A stretch of 64,000 nt of DNA, from positions 311,001 to 375,000 of the forward strand of contig NZ_UHIA01000004.1 in NCBI RefSeq assembly GCF_900460215.1, written 5' to 3'. A model generated the notes under the pieces. The model saw nothing but the letters and a program-made list of their open reading frames with translations, made no database searches and was not told the origin of the DNA. The position numbers and the translations under genes are program-made. This DNA is from Suttonella indologenes. GTDB taxonomy: Bacteria > Pseudomonadota > Gammaproteobacteria > Cardiobacteriales > Cardiobacteriaceae. Positions 11,421-19,975 of the stretch are shown here, piece by piece; position 1 is the first letter of the stretch; each line of letters starts with the position of its first letter.

Positions 11421-12424
11421 GCCTGATAATGCTCGCATAAGGTGGCGACTAATAAGGCTTTAATGGTGTGCATGCGGTTTTCCGCCTGATCGAAGACGAT
11501 AGATGCGGCGCTTTCAAAGACATTATGCGCCACTTCGATGCCGACTAATTTTTGCCGCTGATAAAAGGCTTCGCCGGTCGGGGTTTTGCGGTCATGGTAA
11601 GCGGGCAGACAGTGCATGAATTTTGCATGTGCGCCGGCAGCTTGCATGATTTCGGGTGTGATGCGGTAAGGCATTAAGGCGGGAATTCGCTCGTCCCAGA
11701 CGCTTTTGTCTTCGCCCATTGAAACCCAAATATCGGTATGGATAAAATCCGCACCTGTCGCAGCCGCTTGCACCTCTTCCGTGATGAGGATTTTTGCGCT
11801 GCTGTTCTCGGCAAGTTGCTGTGCTTTATGCAGAATTTCCGTGTTGGGCTGATAGGCTTTAGGTGCGGCAATCCGTACGTCCATGCCCATTAATGCGCCG
11901 GCGAGTAATAAGGAATTGCCCATGTTAAAACGCGCATCGCCCATATAGGCAAAGGCAATGTCTTGCAGCGGCTTGTCGCTGTGTTCCTGCATGGTCAGCA
12001 AATCCGCCAGCATTTGCGTGGGGTGGGCGAGGTCGGTCAGCCCGTTATACACCGGTACGGCGGCAAATTTCGCTAAGGCTTGCACGGTTTCTTGGGCAAA
12101 ACCGCGGTATTCAATCGCATCATACATTCTGCCTAATACGCGTGCAGTGTCGGCAATGCTTTCTTTGGCGCCCAATTGGGAATGTTCGGGGGATAAAAAG
12201 GTGCTGAAAGCGCCTTGATCTGCGCAGGCGACTTCAAAGGCGCAGCGGGTACGCGTGCTGGTTTTTTCAAAAATCAAAGCGATGTTTTTACCTTGCAGAC
12301 GGCGTTTTTCCCTTCCTGCTTTTTTTTCGCTTTTTAATTGCGCACTCAGCTCGAGCAATTCACGCACCGCTTCCGCGCTGTGATCGGTCAAATCCAAGAG
12401 CGATTTTTGATACCAATAAGCCAT
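11417..12424 (-). CDS. argF: Ornithine carbamoyltransferase
   Basis: A 335-residue enzyme converting ornithine and carbamoyl phosphate to citrulline in arginine synthesis. It shows the carbamoyl-phosphate motif STRTR (residues 56-60), the ornithine loop and [10 protein letters not shown] with the catalytic Cys. The start ATG at 12424 has GGAGG just upstream; the longer frame from 12481 has no such site. Other arginine genes are not nearby, so anabolic versus catabolic use cannot be decided. It is followed without a gap by the flavoprotein gene. Confidence 0.95.
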   Translation of the reverse strand: MAYWYQKSLLDLTDHSAEAVRELLELSAQLKSEKKAGREKRRLQGKNIALIFEKTSTRTRCAFEVACADQGAFSTFLSPEHSQLGAKESIADTARVLGRMYDAIEYRGFAQETVQALAKFAAVPVYNGLTDLAHPTQMLADLLTMQEHSDKPLQDIAFAYMGDARFNMGNSLLLAGALMGMDVRIAAPKAYQPNTEILHKAQQLAENSSAKILITEEVQAAATGADFIHTDIWVSMGEDKSVWDERIPALMPYRITPEIMQAAGAHAKFMHCLPAYHDRKTPTGEAFYQRQKLVGIEVAHNVFESAASIVFDQAENRMHTIKALLVATLCEHYQA

Positions 12425-12521
12425 GATTCCTCCAAAATAAGCAAAGTCGCCGATAATACGTTGTTTAGCGGGCGGCGACAATAAAAGTGCTTAATTCGGC
12501 GGCATTTTCGCGCTGTGCCGC

Positions 12522-14006
12522 TTAGCGGTAAAGAAAATGCGGCTCTTGTAAAAAACGCCGTATGTAATCGATTTTTTCCGCTTCGTTTAGTTGATTGAAG
12601 TGTTTTTGCTGCGCCTGAATATGCTCAATCAAAGGATAGAATGCTTCGCCAAGGCGGTGTTTGTTTAATCTGTCTTCGAGCCTGTATTTCTTGTTGTAGC
12701 TGAAGAATGTTGAAATGAGGTAGTGGGACGATTTGAGCTGAAACAGTAAGGCTTGGCTATGCGAGTCAAAGACCATAAAGCCCTCATGTTGCACGCTTTT
12801 CAATAATTCCTTGAGTTCGCCGAAACAGATATTGCGCAAACGGGCGGGGCGGCGGATAGCGTAGGTTTCGCCGATTTCGTCTAAGCGATCTTGGCTGAAC
12901 ATGTTACCGCTGATAACTTCCACCGCGCCGATTAAGGTCTCGCCCAAGGCTTCTTGAATGGTATGCGGGGCTGCGGCATCGTTAATCTCAAATAAAAAGG
13001 TATGGTTAGGATAGCTGCGAAATAGGGCTTCATAAGCCTGACAATGCTTTTTCGTCATTTGCGCATAAGAGTCGTCCAATGAGTCGGTGGTGGAATACAG
13101 CACTTGCCGATTGAAACTTGCCGCATAACTAGGATGTTCGTGCGGCAAATCGACAAAGGTGCAGCAGCCTAAAAAACCATCGACTTTCACGACGGCGTCA
13201 ATGCAGTGCGAATTCTCGATTTTCAGAGAAAAGCGGCTATTTTTCGCCAGTCTTTCGCTGTAGTTAAAGACCTTCTTAAAAGGACGCACGATAATGTGAT
13301 TGTATTTATCCAGCACCAAGCCGCGCATTTCTAATAAAGCGGCATCAAAACGCTTGACCCGATGCGAATATTTCAGCAGCCGCAAATCAGGATATTGTGA
13401 AGACGTCTTGCTGACAAAATTTAGTCGTCCCAAGCGCAAATATTGCTCGCTGACATAAGTCTGCCTTACCTCGTCGAAAGGCAAATCATGCTCGCCGATT
13501 GTCTGCATCTGCCGCATTACATCGCGTAATGCCGCACTCATACCGCGCACAGCAGACACGGCAATCTCGCCGCTGACGCGTTGTCGGCGAATCCGCAAAT
13601 AGGCGGCGATCACGTCTTCATCTTCTACCGCATGCCGGTTTGGGAAAAAATTACTCAGACAATAGGTTTCGCAGCTTAAGCCGTATTTTTTCGCCTGTTC
13701 CAGCCATATCCGACAAGCGCCGACTGTCTGATTGGTATTGGAATTGATGATGAGCATCGCCTGTTGCGGATTGGCGAGCGCATGCTTGCAAGCCCTGCGC
13801 ATCATTCTCTCGCCCCTTGCCTGTGCCGCTTTCAGCAGCTCCGGCGACCAATGATATGCCCCCTGTGCATCCGTCATCAGTAGATCATTTTCAATATGCA
13901 CAATCTCCGCCTGCGGATACTGTTGTTGAAATTCCGCTATCTTCTGCGCGGCGAAAGTCGATTTGCCCGAGCCCTGATGTCCGCGAATCAGGATAAATAA
14001 TTGCAT
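12522..14006 (-). CDS. Polynucleotide kinase-RNA ligase fusion (putative RNA repair enzyme)
   Basis: 494 residues in two parts. Residues 1-170 are a P-loop kinase with Walker A GHQGSGKST (9-17), a D/E-rich helix and an arginine-rich lid (YLRIRRQRVSG), like polynucleotide kinases. Residues 180-494 carry the ordered motifs of T4 Rnl1-type RNA ligases: MRGLVLDKYNHIIVRPFKKVFNY, motif I KVDG (Lys274, the expected AMP-linked residue), motif III FLFEIND (Glu340), motif IV EGFMVFD (Glu408), and motif V FQLKSSHY (Lys425). No phosphatase domain is visible. It would phosphorylate 5'-OH ends and join them to 3'-OH ends. A divergent small membrane-protein gene lies upstream. RNA as substrate is inferred from family resemblance. 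Confidence 0.8.
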   Translation of the reverse strand: MQLFILIRGHQGSGKSTFAAQKIAEFQQQYPQAEIVHIENDLLMTDAQGAYHWSPELLKAAQARGERMMRRACKHALANPQQAMLIINSNTNQTVGACRIWLEQAKKYGLSCETYCLSNFFPNRHAVEDEDVIAAYLRIRRQRVSGEIAVSAVRGMSAALRDVMRQMQTIGEHDLPFDEVRQTYVSEQYLRLGRLNFVSKTSSQYPDLRLLKYSHRVKRFDAALLEMRGLVLDKYNHIIVRPFKKVFNYSERLAKNSRFSLKIENSHCIDAVVKVDGFLGCCTFVDLPHEHPSYAASFNRQVLYSTTDSLDDSYAQMTKKHCQAYEALFRSYPNHTFLFEINDAAAPHTIQEALGETLIGAVEVISGNMFSQDRLDEIGETYAIRRPARLRNICFGELKELLKSVQHEGFMVFDSHSQALLFQLKSSHYLISTFFSYNKKYRLEDRLNKHRLGEAFYPLIEHIQAQQKHFNQLNEAEKIDYIRRFLQEPHFLYR

Positions 14007-14072
14007 AGTCGCTCCTTTTTGCCTTATGTTAGGGGCGGATTATATTCAATTCCCCAAAAACGAGGAGCGACG

Positions 14073-14354
14073 ATGATAGAAGTCTTGATCTTATTGGCTT
14101 TTGCTAAAATCCAAGAAGCGGTGAATGCCGGCAAAGCATGGCAATGGGCGGCTGCTTATAGCGTTTTCAGTGTGCTGTGGAATCTTTTATTCAATCAGAT
14201 GCCTTGGCTGCATATCGCTTTGCTCGCTCTTGTCGTTTTTGTCTATGTCTGGGGTTATTTTGCTTTATTGCGGCGCCTTAGCGACAGCATTGCCCTGTGG
14301 CTGTTGGCGTATATCGGCGGTGCATTCGCGCCTTTGCTATTGGCTTTTATCTAA
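14073..14354 (+). CDS. Small hypothetical membrane protein
   Basis: A 93-residue, very hydrophobic protein with about three transmembrane helices and few charged residues; I do not recognise the family. GAGGAG lies just before the ATG at 14073. It is transcribed away from the RNA ligase gene, and the 66 bases between them must hold both promoters. The frame extends upstream to 14001 but into the divergent gene. Confidence 0.6.
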   Translation: MIEVLILLAFAKIQEAVNAGKAWQWAAAYSVFSVLWNLLFNQMPWLHIALLALVVFVYVWGYFALLRRLSDSIALWLLAYIGGAFAPLLLAFI

Positions 14355-14473
14355 GTCGTATCTTATGAAAAAACTTTTATTATTATATTGTTAACTTGTA
14401 TTAAAAAATAAATTTGCTGCCGATTGCAAAGGCGGCTATATTTTGCGCGATTTTCATCAAAAGAGAGGTTGAG

Positions 14474-14956
14474 ATGAGCGCAAACTGTAGCAGCATCATG
14501 ATTGCTGAGCCGAGAATTTTACATCCTAAAATGACGATTAAAGAGGTATTTCCGATTATTCGACAGGTGGGTACGCGGTTTTTGCCGGTGGTCGATGATG
14601 CCGGTGATTTTGTCGGCACTTTTTCCAGCATGACCCTGATTAAGCTTTTATTGCCCAGCAGCGTGAGCATTAAAGAAGGAAAAAATCCTTTTGATTTGAT
14701 GTTTATGCAAACCACGCTGGATGAGCTGGGCGAGCGCTTGCAAGAAATCGGCGATTCTTTGATTACAGATCATATTTTCACAGATGATGTGCCTACTTGT
14801 ACGCCGCAGACCTCTATTATGGAAGCGCTGAATCTGCTGTATCACTATCATTATCATGTGGTGGTGCTTGCGCCCAATAGCCGCCAGTTTTTAGGCGTGA
14901 TTACCGTGAAAGGTGTGTTGGATTCCATTCATGCCACTGTGCGGGATGAGGAGTAA
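14474..14956 (+). CDS. CBS-domain pair protein
   Basis: A 160-residue cytoplasmic protein made of two CBS motifs: about 10-60 (MIAEPRILHPKMTIKEVFPI...GTRFLPVVDDAGDFVGTFS) and about 100-155 (TDDVPTCTPQTSIMEALNLL...HVVVLAPNSRQFLGVIT). CBS pairs bind adenine nucleotides and regulate partner proteins. It ends three bases before an ion-transporter gene, so it probably senses energy or nucleotide state for that transporter. The start 14474 follows AGAGAGGT; an upstream start (14414) is unsupported. Confidence 0.8.
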   Translation: MSANCSSIMIAEPRILHPKMTIKEVFPIIRQVGTRFLPVVDDAGDFVGTFSSMTLIKLLLPSSVSIKEGKNPFDLMFMQTTLDELGERLQEIGDSLITDHIFTDDVPTCTPQTSIMEALNLLYHYHYHVVVLAPNSRQFLGVITVKGVLDSIHATVRDEE

Positions 14957-14959
14957 ATC

Positions 14960-16285
14960 ATGCATGAACATGCAGCCGTTTTTGGCATGAACCCGATGTG
15001 GTTATCGGGCATTATTTTGGTGATTGTTTATATCATATTGATTACGGAGAAATTAAATCGTTCCGTGATTGCGACTTTAGGTGCTTGCTTGATGATTTAC
15101 TGCGGTCTGCTCAATCAGCAGCAGGCGATTGATGCGGTGGATTTCAACACGTTGTGGCTCTTAATCGGCATGATGATGTTGGTCAGCATTACGGCGAAAA
15201 CAGGCGTGTTTCAGTATGTGGCGATTAAGGCGGCAAAAACGGTACGCGCCGATCCGATAGGTATTTTACTGATGATCGTGGTGATTACGGCGGTGTTTTC
15301 GGCATTATTGGATAACGTTACCACCGTCTTATTGATTACGCCGGTTACTTTATTGATTACCGAACAATTGCGTGTGCGCGCTTTTCCCTATTTATTTGCC
15401 ACCATTATTGCGGCAAATGTCGGCGGCACGGCGACCTTAATCGGCGATCCGCCTAATATCATTATCGGTTCGGCGGTGAAATTGAGTTTTAGTGATTTCT
15501 TGCTGCACATGGCGCCGATTGCTTTTTTTATTCTTTTAGTTATCTGTGTGTATTTTTGGCTTTTTTATCGTAATAAATTATCCGCTACCTTGCGTGCCCG
15601 CGCGAAAATCATGCGCTTTAATGAAAAAGAGGCGATTCACGATGCGGCTTTGCTGAAAAAATCGGCGCTGGTGTTTGGATTGGTCTTATTGGGCTTTATT
15701 GTCGGACATCCTTTGCATATCGAGCCGGGGACGGTAGCTCTGTCGGGCGCAGCATTGTTGATGCTCTTGGCTTATGGCAAACAACCTGCGGAAAAACAGG
15801 GCGAGAGCATTCATCATGTATTTGCAGAAGTGGAATGGGTAACGATTTTCTTCTTCATGGGCTTGTTTATCATTGTAGGCGCGGTGGAGCATAGCGGTTT
15901 ATTGGCGATTTTAGGCGATAAATTGATTGCGGCTACAAACGGCGATATCGAAAAAATGGCTTTTGCCGTTTTATGGGTTTCTGCCGTCTTATCCTCAATT
16001 TTAGATAATATCCCCTTTGTGGCAACCATGATTCCCTTACTGGAATCCGCAGGGGCGAATATTGCGCAAGAAACCTTCCAACCGGTGTGGTGGGCATTGG
16101 CATTGGGCGCTTGTTTGGGTGGCAACGGTACATTGATCGGCGCCAGTGCAAACCTAACCGTCGCCGCCTTCGCAGAAAAAGCGAAGCAGCCTATCGGTAT
16201 GCTGCAATATGTCAAATACGGATTCGGCTTAATGTTGGCTACCGTTTTATTAGCGCATATCTATTTGTGGCTGCGCTATTTTTAA
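14960..16285 (+). CDS. NhaD/ArsB-type (IT superfamily) ion transporter
   Basis: A 441-residue membrane protein with about 11-12 helices and two inverted repeats, each with a re-entrant signature: SALLDNVTTVLLITPVT with NVGGTATLIGDPPNIIIGSA in the first half, and SSILDNIPFVATMIPLLES with LGGNGTLIGASANLTVAAFAEK in the second. These are typical of NhaD Na+/H+ antiporters and ArsB-like anion carriers; the exact ion cannot be assigned. It is cotranscribed with the CBS protein. Confidence 0.8.
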   Translation: MHEHAAVFGMNPMWLSGIILVIVYIILITEKLNRSVIATLGACLMIYCGLLNQQQAIDAVDFNTLWLLIGMMMLVSITAKTGVFQYVAIKAAKTVRADPIGILLMIVVITAVFSALLDNVTTVLLITPVTLLITEQLRVRAFPYLFATIIAANVGGTATLIGDPPNIIIGSAVKLSFSDFLLHMAPIAFFILLVICVYFWLFYRNKLSATLRARAKIMRFNEKEAIHDAALLKKSALVFGLVLLGFIVGHPLHIEPGTVALSGAALLMLLAYGKQPAEKQGESIHHVFAEVEWVTIFFFMGLFIIVGAVEHSGLLAILGDKLIAATNGDIEKMAFAVLWVSAVLSSILDNIPFVATMIPLLESAGANIAQETFQPVWWALALGACLGGNGTLIGASANLTVAAFAEKAKQPIGMLQYVKYGFGLMLATVLLAHIYLWLRYF

Positions 16286-16298
16286 GCATAAGCAACAC

Positions 16299-16322
16299 AA
16301 GCGGCAGCAGCCGCTTTTTTAT
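16299..16322 (+). terminator. Intrinsic terminator after the transporter gene
   Basis: AAGCGGC (16299-16305), loop AGCA, GCCGCTT (16310-16316), then six Ts counting those in the arm end. Confidence 0.85.
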
Positions 16323-16447
16323 TAACTAAGTCTTAACTTATAAAAATTTCTTTAGTAAAAATAAAGAGATTTCAAATAGAACTAAAAGAGTTCTGTTAGT
16401 CGATTGATTTTTAAGGTTAAAAAATAACACCTACATTAATGAATGTA

Positions 16448-16476
16448 TTGTTATGAATTTTTAGTCATGCTATGAT
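16448..16476 (+). promoter_or_regulatory. Sigma-70 promoter of ccoNOQP
   Basis: TTGTTA (16448-16453) and TATGAT (16471-16476) with a 17-base spacer. I looked for an FNR/ANR box (TTGAT-N4-ATCAA) in 16323-16597 and saw only a half match (TTGATTTTTAAGG, near 16404), so oxygen control is not demonstrated by sequence. Confidence 0.55.
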
Positions 16477-16479
16477 ACC

Positions 16480-16597
16480 GAAACTTATTTAATTGGGAAA
16501 GCTCGGACATTTCCAATTAGAAGTTGGCTAGCTATCTAGACAAGTAGACAGCACTTGTTGCTGTGTTGGACATTAACTTTACAAAATGAGGCGCGAC
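16480..16597 (+). other. ccoN mRNA leader with two hairpins
   Basis: About 115 bases between the predicted start and ccoN contain two stem-loops: AATTGGGAAA paired with ATTTCCAATT (near 16490-16520) and ACAGCA paired with TGCTGT (near 16549-16566). The rest of the 312-base gap after 16285 holds a terminator, an AT-rich stretch and the promoter. No gene was seen. Confidence 0.4.
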
Positions 16598-18025
16598 ATG
16601 ACCGTAGATACAACCTACAACTACAAAGTCGTTAAGCAGTTTGCTTGGGCATCCATTCTTTTCGGAGTAGTGGGCATGCTCGTCGGGGTAATCATCGCTT
16701 ATCAGCTTTATAATCCACATTTTCTTGAGAATATTCCTTGGTTGCACTTTGGACGTTTACGCCCTGTGCATACCAGCGGCGTAATTTTTGCTTTCGGCGG
16801 CAATGCCCTGTTCGCCACCTCCTACTACATCGTGCAGCGCACTTGCGGCGTACGCCTGTGGTCGGACAAATTGGCGGCCTTTACCTTCTGGGGCTTCCAA
16901 TTGGTCTTGCTCTTGGCGGTATTGAGCTATATCTTCGGCTACAGCCAAGGCAAAGAATATGCCGAGCTGCCCTGGGTGCTGGACATTCTGCTGGCGGTGG
17001 TCTGGGTGGTCTATGGTGCGGTCTTCTTCATCACCATCGGCAAGCGCAAGGAAAAGCATATTTATGTGGGCCTGTGGTTCTACGGCGCCTATATCATCGC
17101 CGTGGCGATTCTGCATATCTTCAACAACCTGGCCCTGCCTATCGATTTGTTCCACTCCTATCCTTTCTATTCCGGCGCGGTCGATGCCATGGCACAGTGG
17201 TGGTACGGTCATAATGCGGTAGGCTTCTTCTTAACCGCAGCTTTCTTAGGCATGATGTATTATTTTGTTCCTAAGCAAGCCGGTCGCCCGATTTTCTCTT
17301 ACCGTCTTTCTATCATGCACTTCTGGTCGCTGATTTCCATCTACATGTGGGCAGGTCCGCACCATTTGCATTACACCGCTTTGCCTGATTGGACGCAATC
17401 ATTAGGTATGGTGTTTTCAGTAATTCTGTGGGTGCCTTCATGGGGCGGTATGATCAACGGCATGATGACGCTGTCAGGTGCTTGGGATAAATTGATTACC
17501 GACCCGATTATCCGCTTCCTGTTCTTAGCACTGTCTTTCTACGGCATGAGTACTTTTGAAGGACCGATGATGGCAGTGAAAACCGTTAATGCCTTATCGC
17601 ACTATACCGAATGGACAGTTGCTCACGTGCACTCCGGCGCTTTGGGCTGGGTAGCGATGATTACCATGGGTTCTCTATACCATATGCTGCCGCGTTTGTA
17701 CGGTAAAACCGAGATGTATTCGACTAAACTTATTTTCGTTCACTTCTGGTTGGCAACCATCGGTATCTTGCTTTACACCACATCTATGTGGGTGGCGGGC
17801 ATCATGGAAGGCTTGTTATGGCGCGAAACTTTCCCGGATGGCACCTTAACCTACTCATTCCTTGAAATCGTAGATAAGAAGTACATCTATTGGTTTGTAC
17901 GCCTGATCGGCGGTGTGGTATTCCTCACGGGCATGTGCTTAATGGCTTATAACTGCTTGATGACCTTGCCGCGCAAAGACGAAGCCAAGCGCAGCGCGCA
18001 AGCGGTTAATCCGCAAACAGCATAA
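16598..18025 (+). CDS. ccoN: cbb3-type cytochrome c oxidase subunit I
   Basis: A 475-residue heme-copper oxidase subunit with about 12 helices. It reduces O2 with high affinity and pumps protons at the inner membrane. The conserved metal-ligand regions are visible: [41 protein letters not shown] (CuB histidines) and [14 protein letters not shown] (heme histidines). The ATG at 16598 follows GAGGCG; an ATG at 16586 has no ribosome site. It is first in the ccoNOQP operon. Confidence 0.97.
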   Translation: MTVDTTYNYKVVKQFAWASILFGVVGMLVGVIIAYQLYNPHFLENIPWLHFGRLRPVHTSGVIFAFGGNALFATSYYIVQRTCGVRLWSDKLAAFTFWGFQLVLLLAVLSYIFGYSQGKEYAELPWVLDILLAVVWVVYGAVFFITIGKRKEKHIYVGLWFYGAYIIAVAILHIFNNLALPIDLFHSYPFYSGAVDAMAQWWYGHNAVGFFLTAAFLGMMYYFVPKQAGRPIFSYRLSIMHFWSLISIYMWAGPHHLHYTALPDWTQSLGMVFSVILWVPSWGGMINGMMTLSGAWDKLITDPIIRFLFLALSFYGMSTFEGPMMAVKTVNALSHYTEWTVAHVHSGALGWVAMITMGSLYHMLPRLYGKTEMYSTKLIFVHFWLATIGILLYTTSMWVAGIMEGLLWRETFPDGTLTYSFLEIVDKKYIYWFVRLIGGVVFLTGMCLMAYNCLMTLPRKDEAKRSAQAVNPQTA

Positions 18026-18045
18026 GCCGACAAGGAGAATAAAAA

Positions 18046-18723
18046 ATGAAATTCAGTCATGAGAAAATTGAAAAAAGCATTGTATTGCTCGGCGTACTCT
18101 CTACCTTAACGGTCATTTGGGGCGGACTGGTGCATATCGTTCCTTTACTTAACGATAAATCGGTGCGTCCTGATGCCGAGAATACCTTTGTTAAACCTTA
18201 CGATCCTCTGCGTTTGGCGGGTTTTAACATTTATGTACGCGAAGGCTGCTATAACTGCCATTCGCAAATGATTCGCCCCTTCCGTTGGGAGACCGAGCGT
18301 TACGGACATTATTCTTTGGCGGAAGAATCCGCTTATGATCGTCCCTTCCAATGGGGTTCAAAACGTACAGGTCCTGATTTGGCGCGTGTGGGCGGCAAAT
18401 ATTCGGATGAATGGCATATGCTGCATTTGATTGATCCCCGCAGCCGTGTGCCGCAGTCGAATATGCCTTCTTTCCCTTGGTTGGCAGATACTGAGGCGAA
18501 TGTGGATTTAACGCAAAAAAGCATTAAAACCAAAATTAAATTGGGCGAACCTTATACGGCGCAAAACTTCCCTGAGCAAGCCGGTGGGGCAACAGGCAAT
18601 ACTTTGTTGACCAATGAGCAGATTGATGCCTGGGTAGTGGAGTCTTTGCAAGGCAAAACCGAGCTCGATGCGATGGTGGCTTATTTGCAGGGATTGGGAC
18701 GTGCCTTTAAGGAAAAACGTTAA
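18046..18723 (+). CDS. ccoO: cbb3-type oxidase monoheme subunit II
   Basis: A 225-residue membrane-anchored cytochrome c. One N-terminal helix (about 11-31) is followed by YVREGCYNCHSQMIRPF with a single CxxCH heme site and a distal Met in SNMPSFPWL. The GPDLARVGGKYSDEWH block is typical of CcoO. It passes electrons from CcoP to CcoN. It is preceded by AAGGAG. Confidence 0.97.
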   Translation: MKFSHEKIEKSIVLLGVLSTLTVIWGGLVHIVPLLNDKSVRPDAENTFVKPYDPLRLAGFNIYVREGCYNCHSQMIRPFRWETERYGHYSLAEESAYDRPFQWGSKRTGPDLARVGGKYSDEWHMLHLIDPRSRVPQSNMPSFPWLADTEANVDLTQKSIKTKIKLGEPYTAQNFPEQAGGATGNTLLTNEQIDAWVVESLQGKTELDAMVAYLQGLGRAFKEKR

Positions 18724-18725
18724 TT

Positions 18726-18914
18726 ATGGACATGTGGAGTTTTATTACTGTGGTGGTGTTTACGGCATTTATCGGTATTAGCCTGCTGACGATGCTGCCT
18801 ACTTCGGATAATAAAAAACCCTATCAGGATGCCGAAAAACTGGCGCTCAAAGATGATGATTCAGAACTCATTACGCCGCGGCATCCGACATCAGACAAGA
18901 GGACAAAATCATGA
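18726..18914 (+). CDS. ccoQ: cbb3-type oxidase small subunit CcoQ
   Basis: A 62-residue protein with one transmembrane helix (about residues 5-24) and a charged cytoplasmic tail, in the standard place between ccoO and ccoP. CcoQ stabilises the complex. Its stop overlaps the ccoP start by four bases (ATGA). Confidence 0.85.
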   Translation: MDMWSFITVVVFTAFIGISLLTMLPTSDNKKPYQDAEKLALKDDDSELITPRHPTSDKRTKS

Positions 18915-19849
18915 CAGTTGCGCTCTTTATTGGCATCGTAACGATTATACATATCGTGGGTTATGCCGTTTTTGTATATTGGACAACGCGCCTATCACCG
19001 GAAGATGTGCCTGACGGTGAGATTATTGATCATACTTGGGACGGCGATTTAAGAGAGGTGAATAACCTTTCGCCACGTTGGATTGTAGTATTGTTCTACG
19101 CCATGATTCTTTTTGGCGCAGTGTATTTATTAGCTTATCCAGGCGTATTCGGTGATAAATTCCAAGGCTTTTTAGGTTGGTCGCAAATCGGGCAATATGA
19201 GCAGGAAAAAGCCGAAGATGACTCACGCTCGGAAACCTATTTCAGAGTATATGCGGATAAAAGCGTAGAAGAACTGGCTAAAATGCCGGCGGCGGTGGCT
19301 TCCGGTCAGCGGATTTTCTTAAATAACTGTGCGGTTTGCCACGGACAAAATGCCAAAGGTGCTGCATTAGGCTATCCCGATTTAACCGACGACGATTGGA
19401 TTTGGGGCGGCGATGAGGCGGCTTTGATTGCCACCATTACCCATGGCCGCAACACAATTCCCGGGCAAGGCATGCCGGCAGGTGGCGCATTGATTGATGT
19501 GAATAATCCGCAGCCGGATGACGAGCATAAATTAGATGCGGTGGCGCATTACGTTCGTCAATTGGGCGGTCATGATGTTGATGCGACTTTGGCGGCAGAA
19601 GGTAAAATCTTATACGAGCAATCCTGTATTGCCTGCCATGGTGCTGACGGCACAGGAAACACTTTGCTTGGCGGACCGAACTTAGCCGATGATATTTGGC
19701 TTTACAGCGTGGACGGCAATATCGAAGATATTAAGGCGCAAATTGTTAATCCTGTGAATAATGTGATGCCGGCTTGGCAGGAATGGTTAAACGAAGGTCG
19801 CATTAAAGTAGTTGCTGCTTACGTTTACTCATTAAGCAATAAAGAGTAA
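18911..19849 (+). CDS. ccoP: cbb3-type oxidase diheme subunit III
   Basis: A 312-residue membrane-bound diheme cytochrome c. The N-terminal FixP domain has two helices (about 4-24 and 55-75), followed by two cytochrome domains with CAVCH and CIACH heme sites. It takes electrons from periplasmic carriers such as cytochrome c4 (also in this window). It has two hemes, not the three found in some Neisseria CcoP proteins. A terminator follows. Confidence 0.97.
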   Translation: MTVALFIGIVTIIHIVGYAVFVYWTTRLSPEDVPDGEIIDHTWDGDLREVNNLSPRWIVVLFYAMILFGAVYLLAYPGVFGDKFQGFLGWSQIGQYEQEKAEDDSRSETYFRVYADKSVEELAKMPAAVASGQRIFLNNCAVCHGQNAKGAALGYPDLTDDDWIWGGDEAALIATITHGRNTIPGQGMPAGGALIDVNNPQPDDEHKLDAVAHYVRQLGGHDVDATLAAEGKILYEQSCIACHGADGTGNTLLGGPNLADDIWLYSVDGNIEDIKAQIVNPVNNVMPAWQEWLNEGRIKVVAAYVYSLSNKE

Positions 19850-19873
19850 GATGCCTAGATGATTTATAGGCAC

Positions 19874-19900
19874 AAGCCCGACATTGTGTCGGGCTTTTTT
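19874..19900 (+). terminator. Intrinsic terminator of ccoNOQP
   Basis: AAGCCCGACA (19874-19883), loop TTG, TGTCGGGCTT (19887-19896), then a T run. Confidence 0.9.
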
Positions 19901-19975
19901 CATAAGCGGCACAAAACGCAGCGAGTTTATTCTATATAACATCAATTTCGCCGCTTGTTAAAGCATGAGGTAAAC

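Noticed and set aside
16398..16415. Possible FNR box upstream of ccoN
   Set aside because: Only one half-site (TTGAT) is present; the expected ATCAA half is missing.
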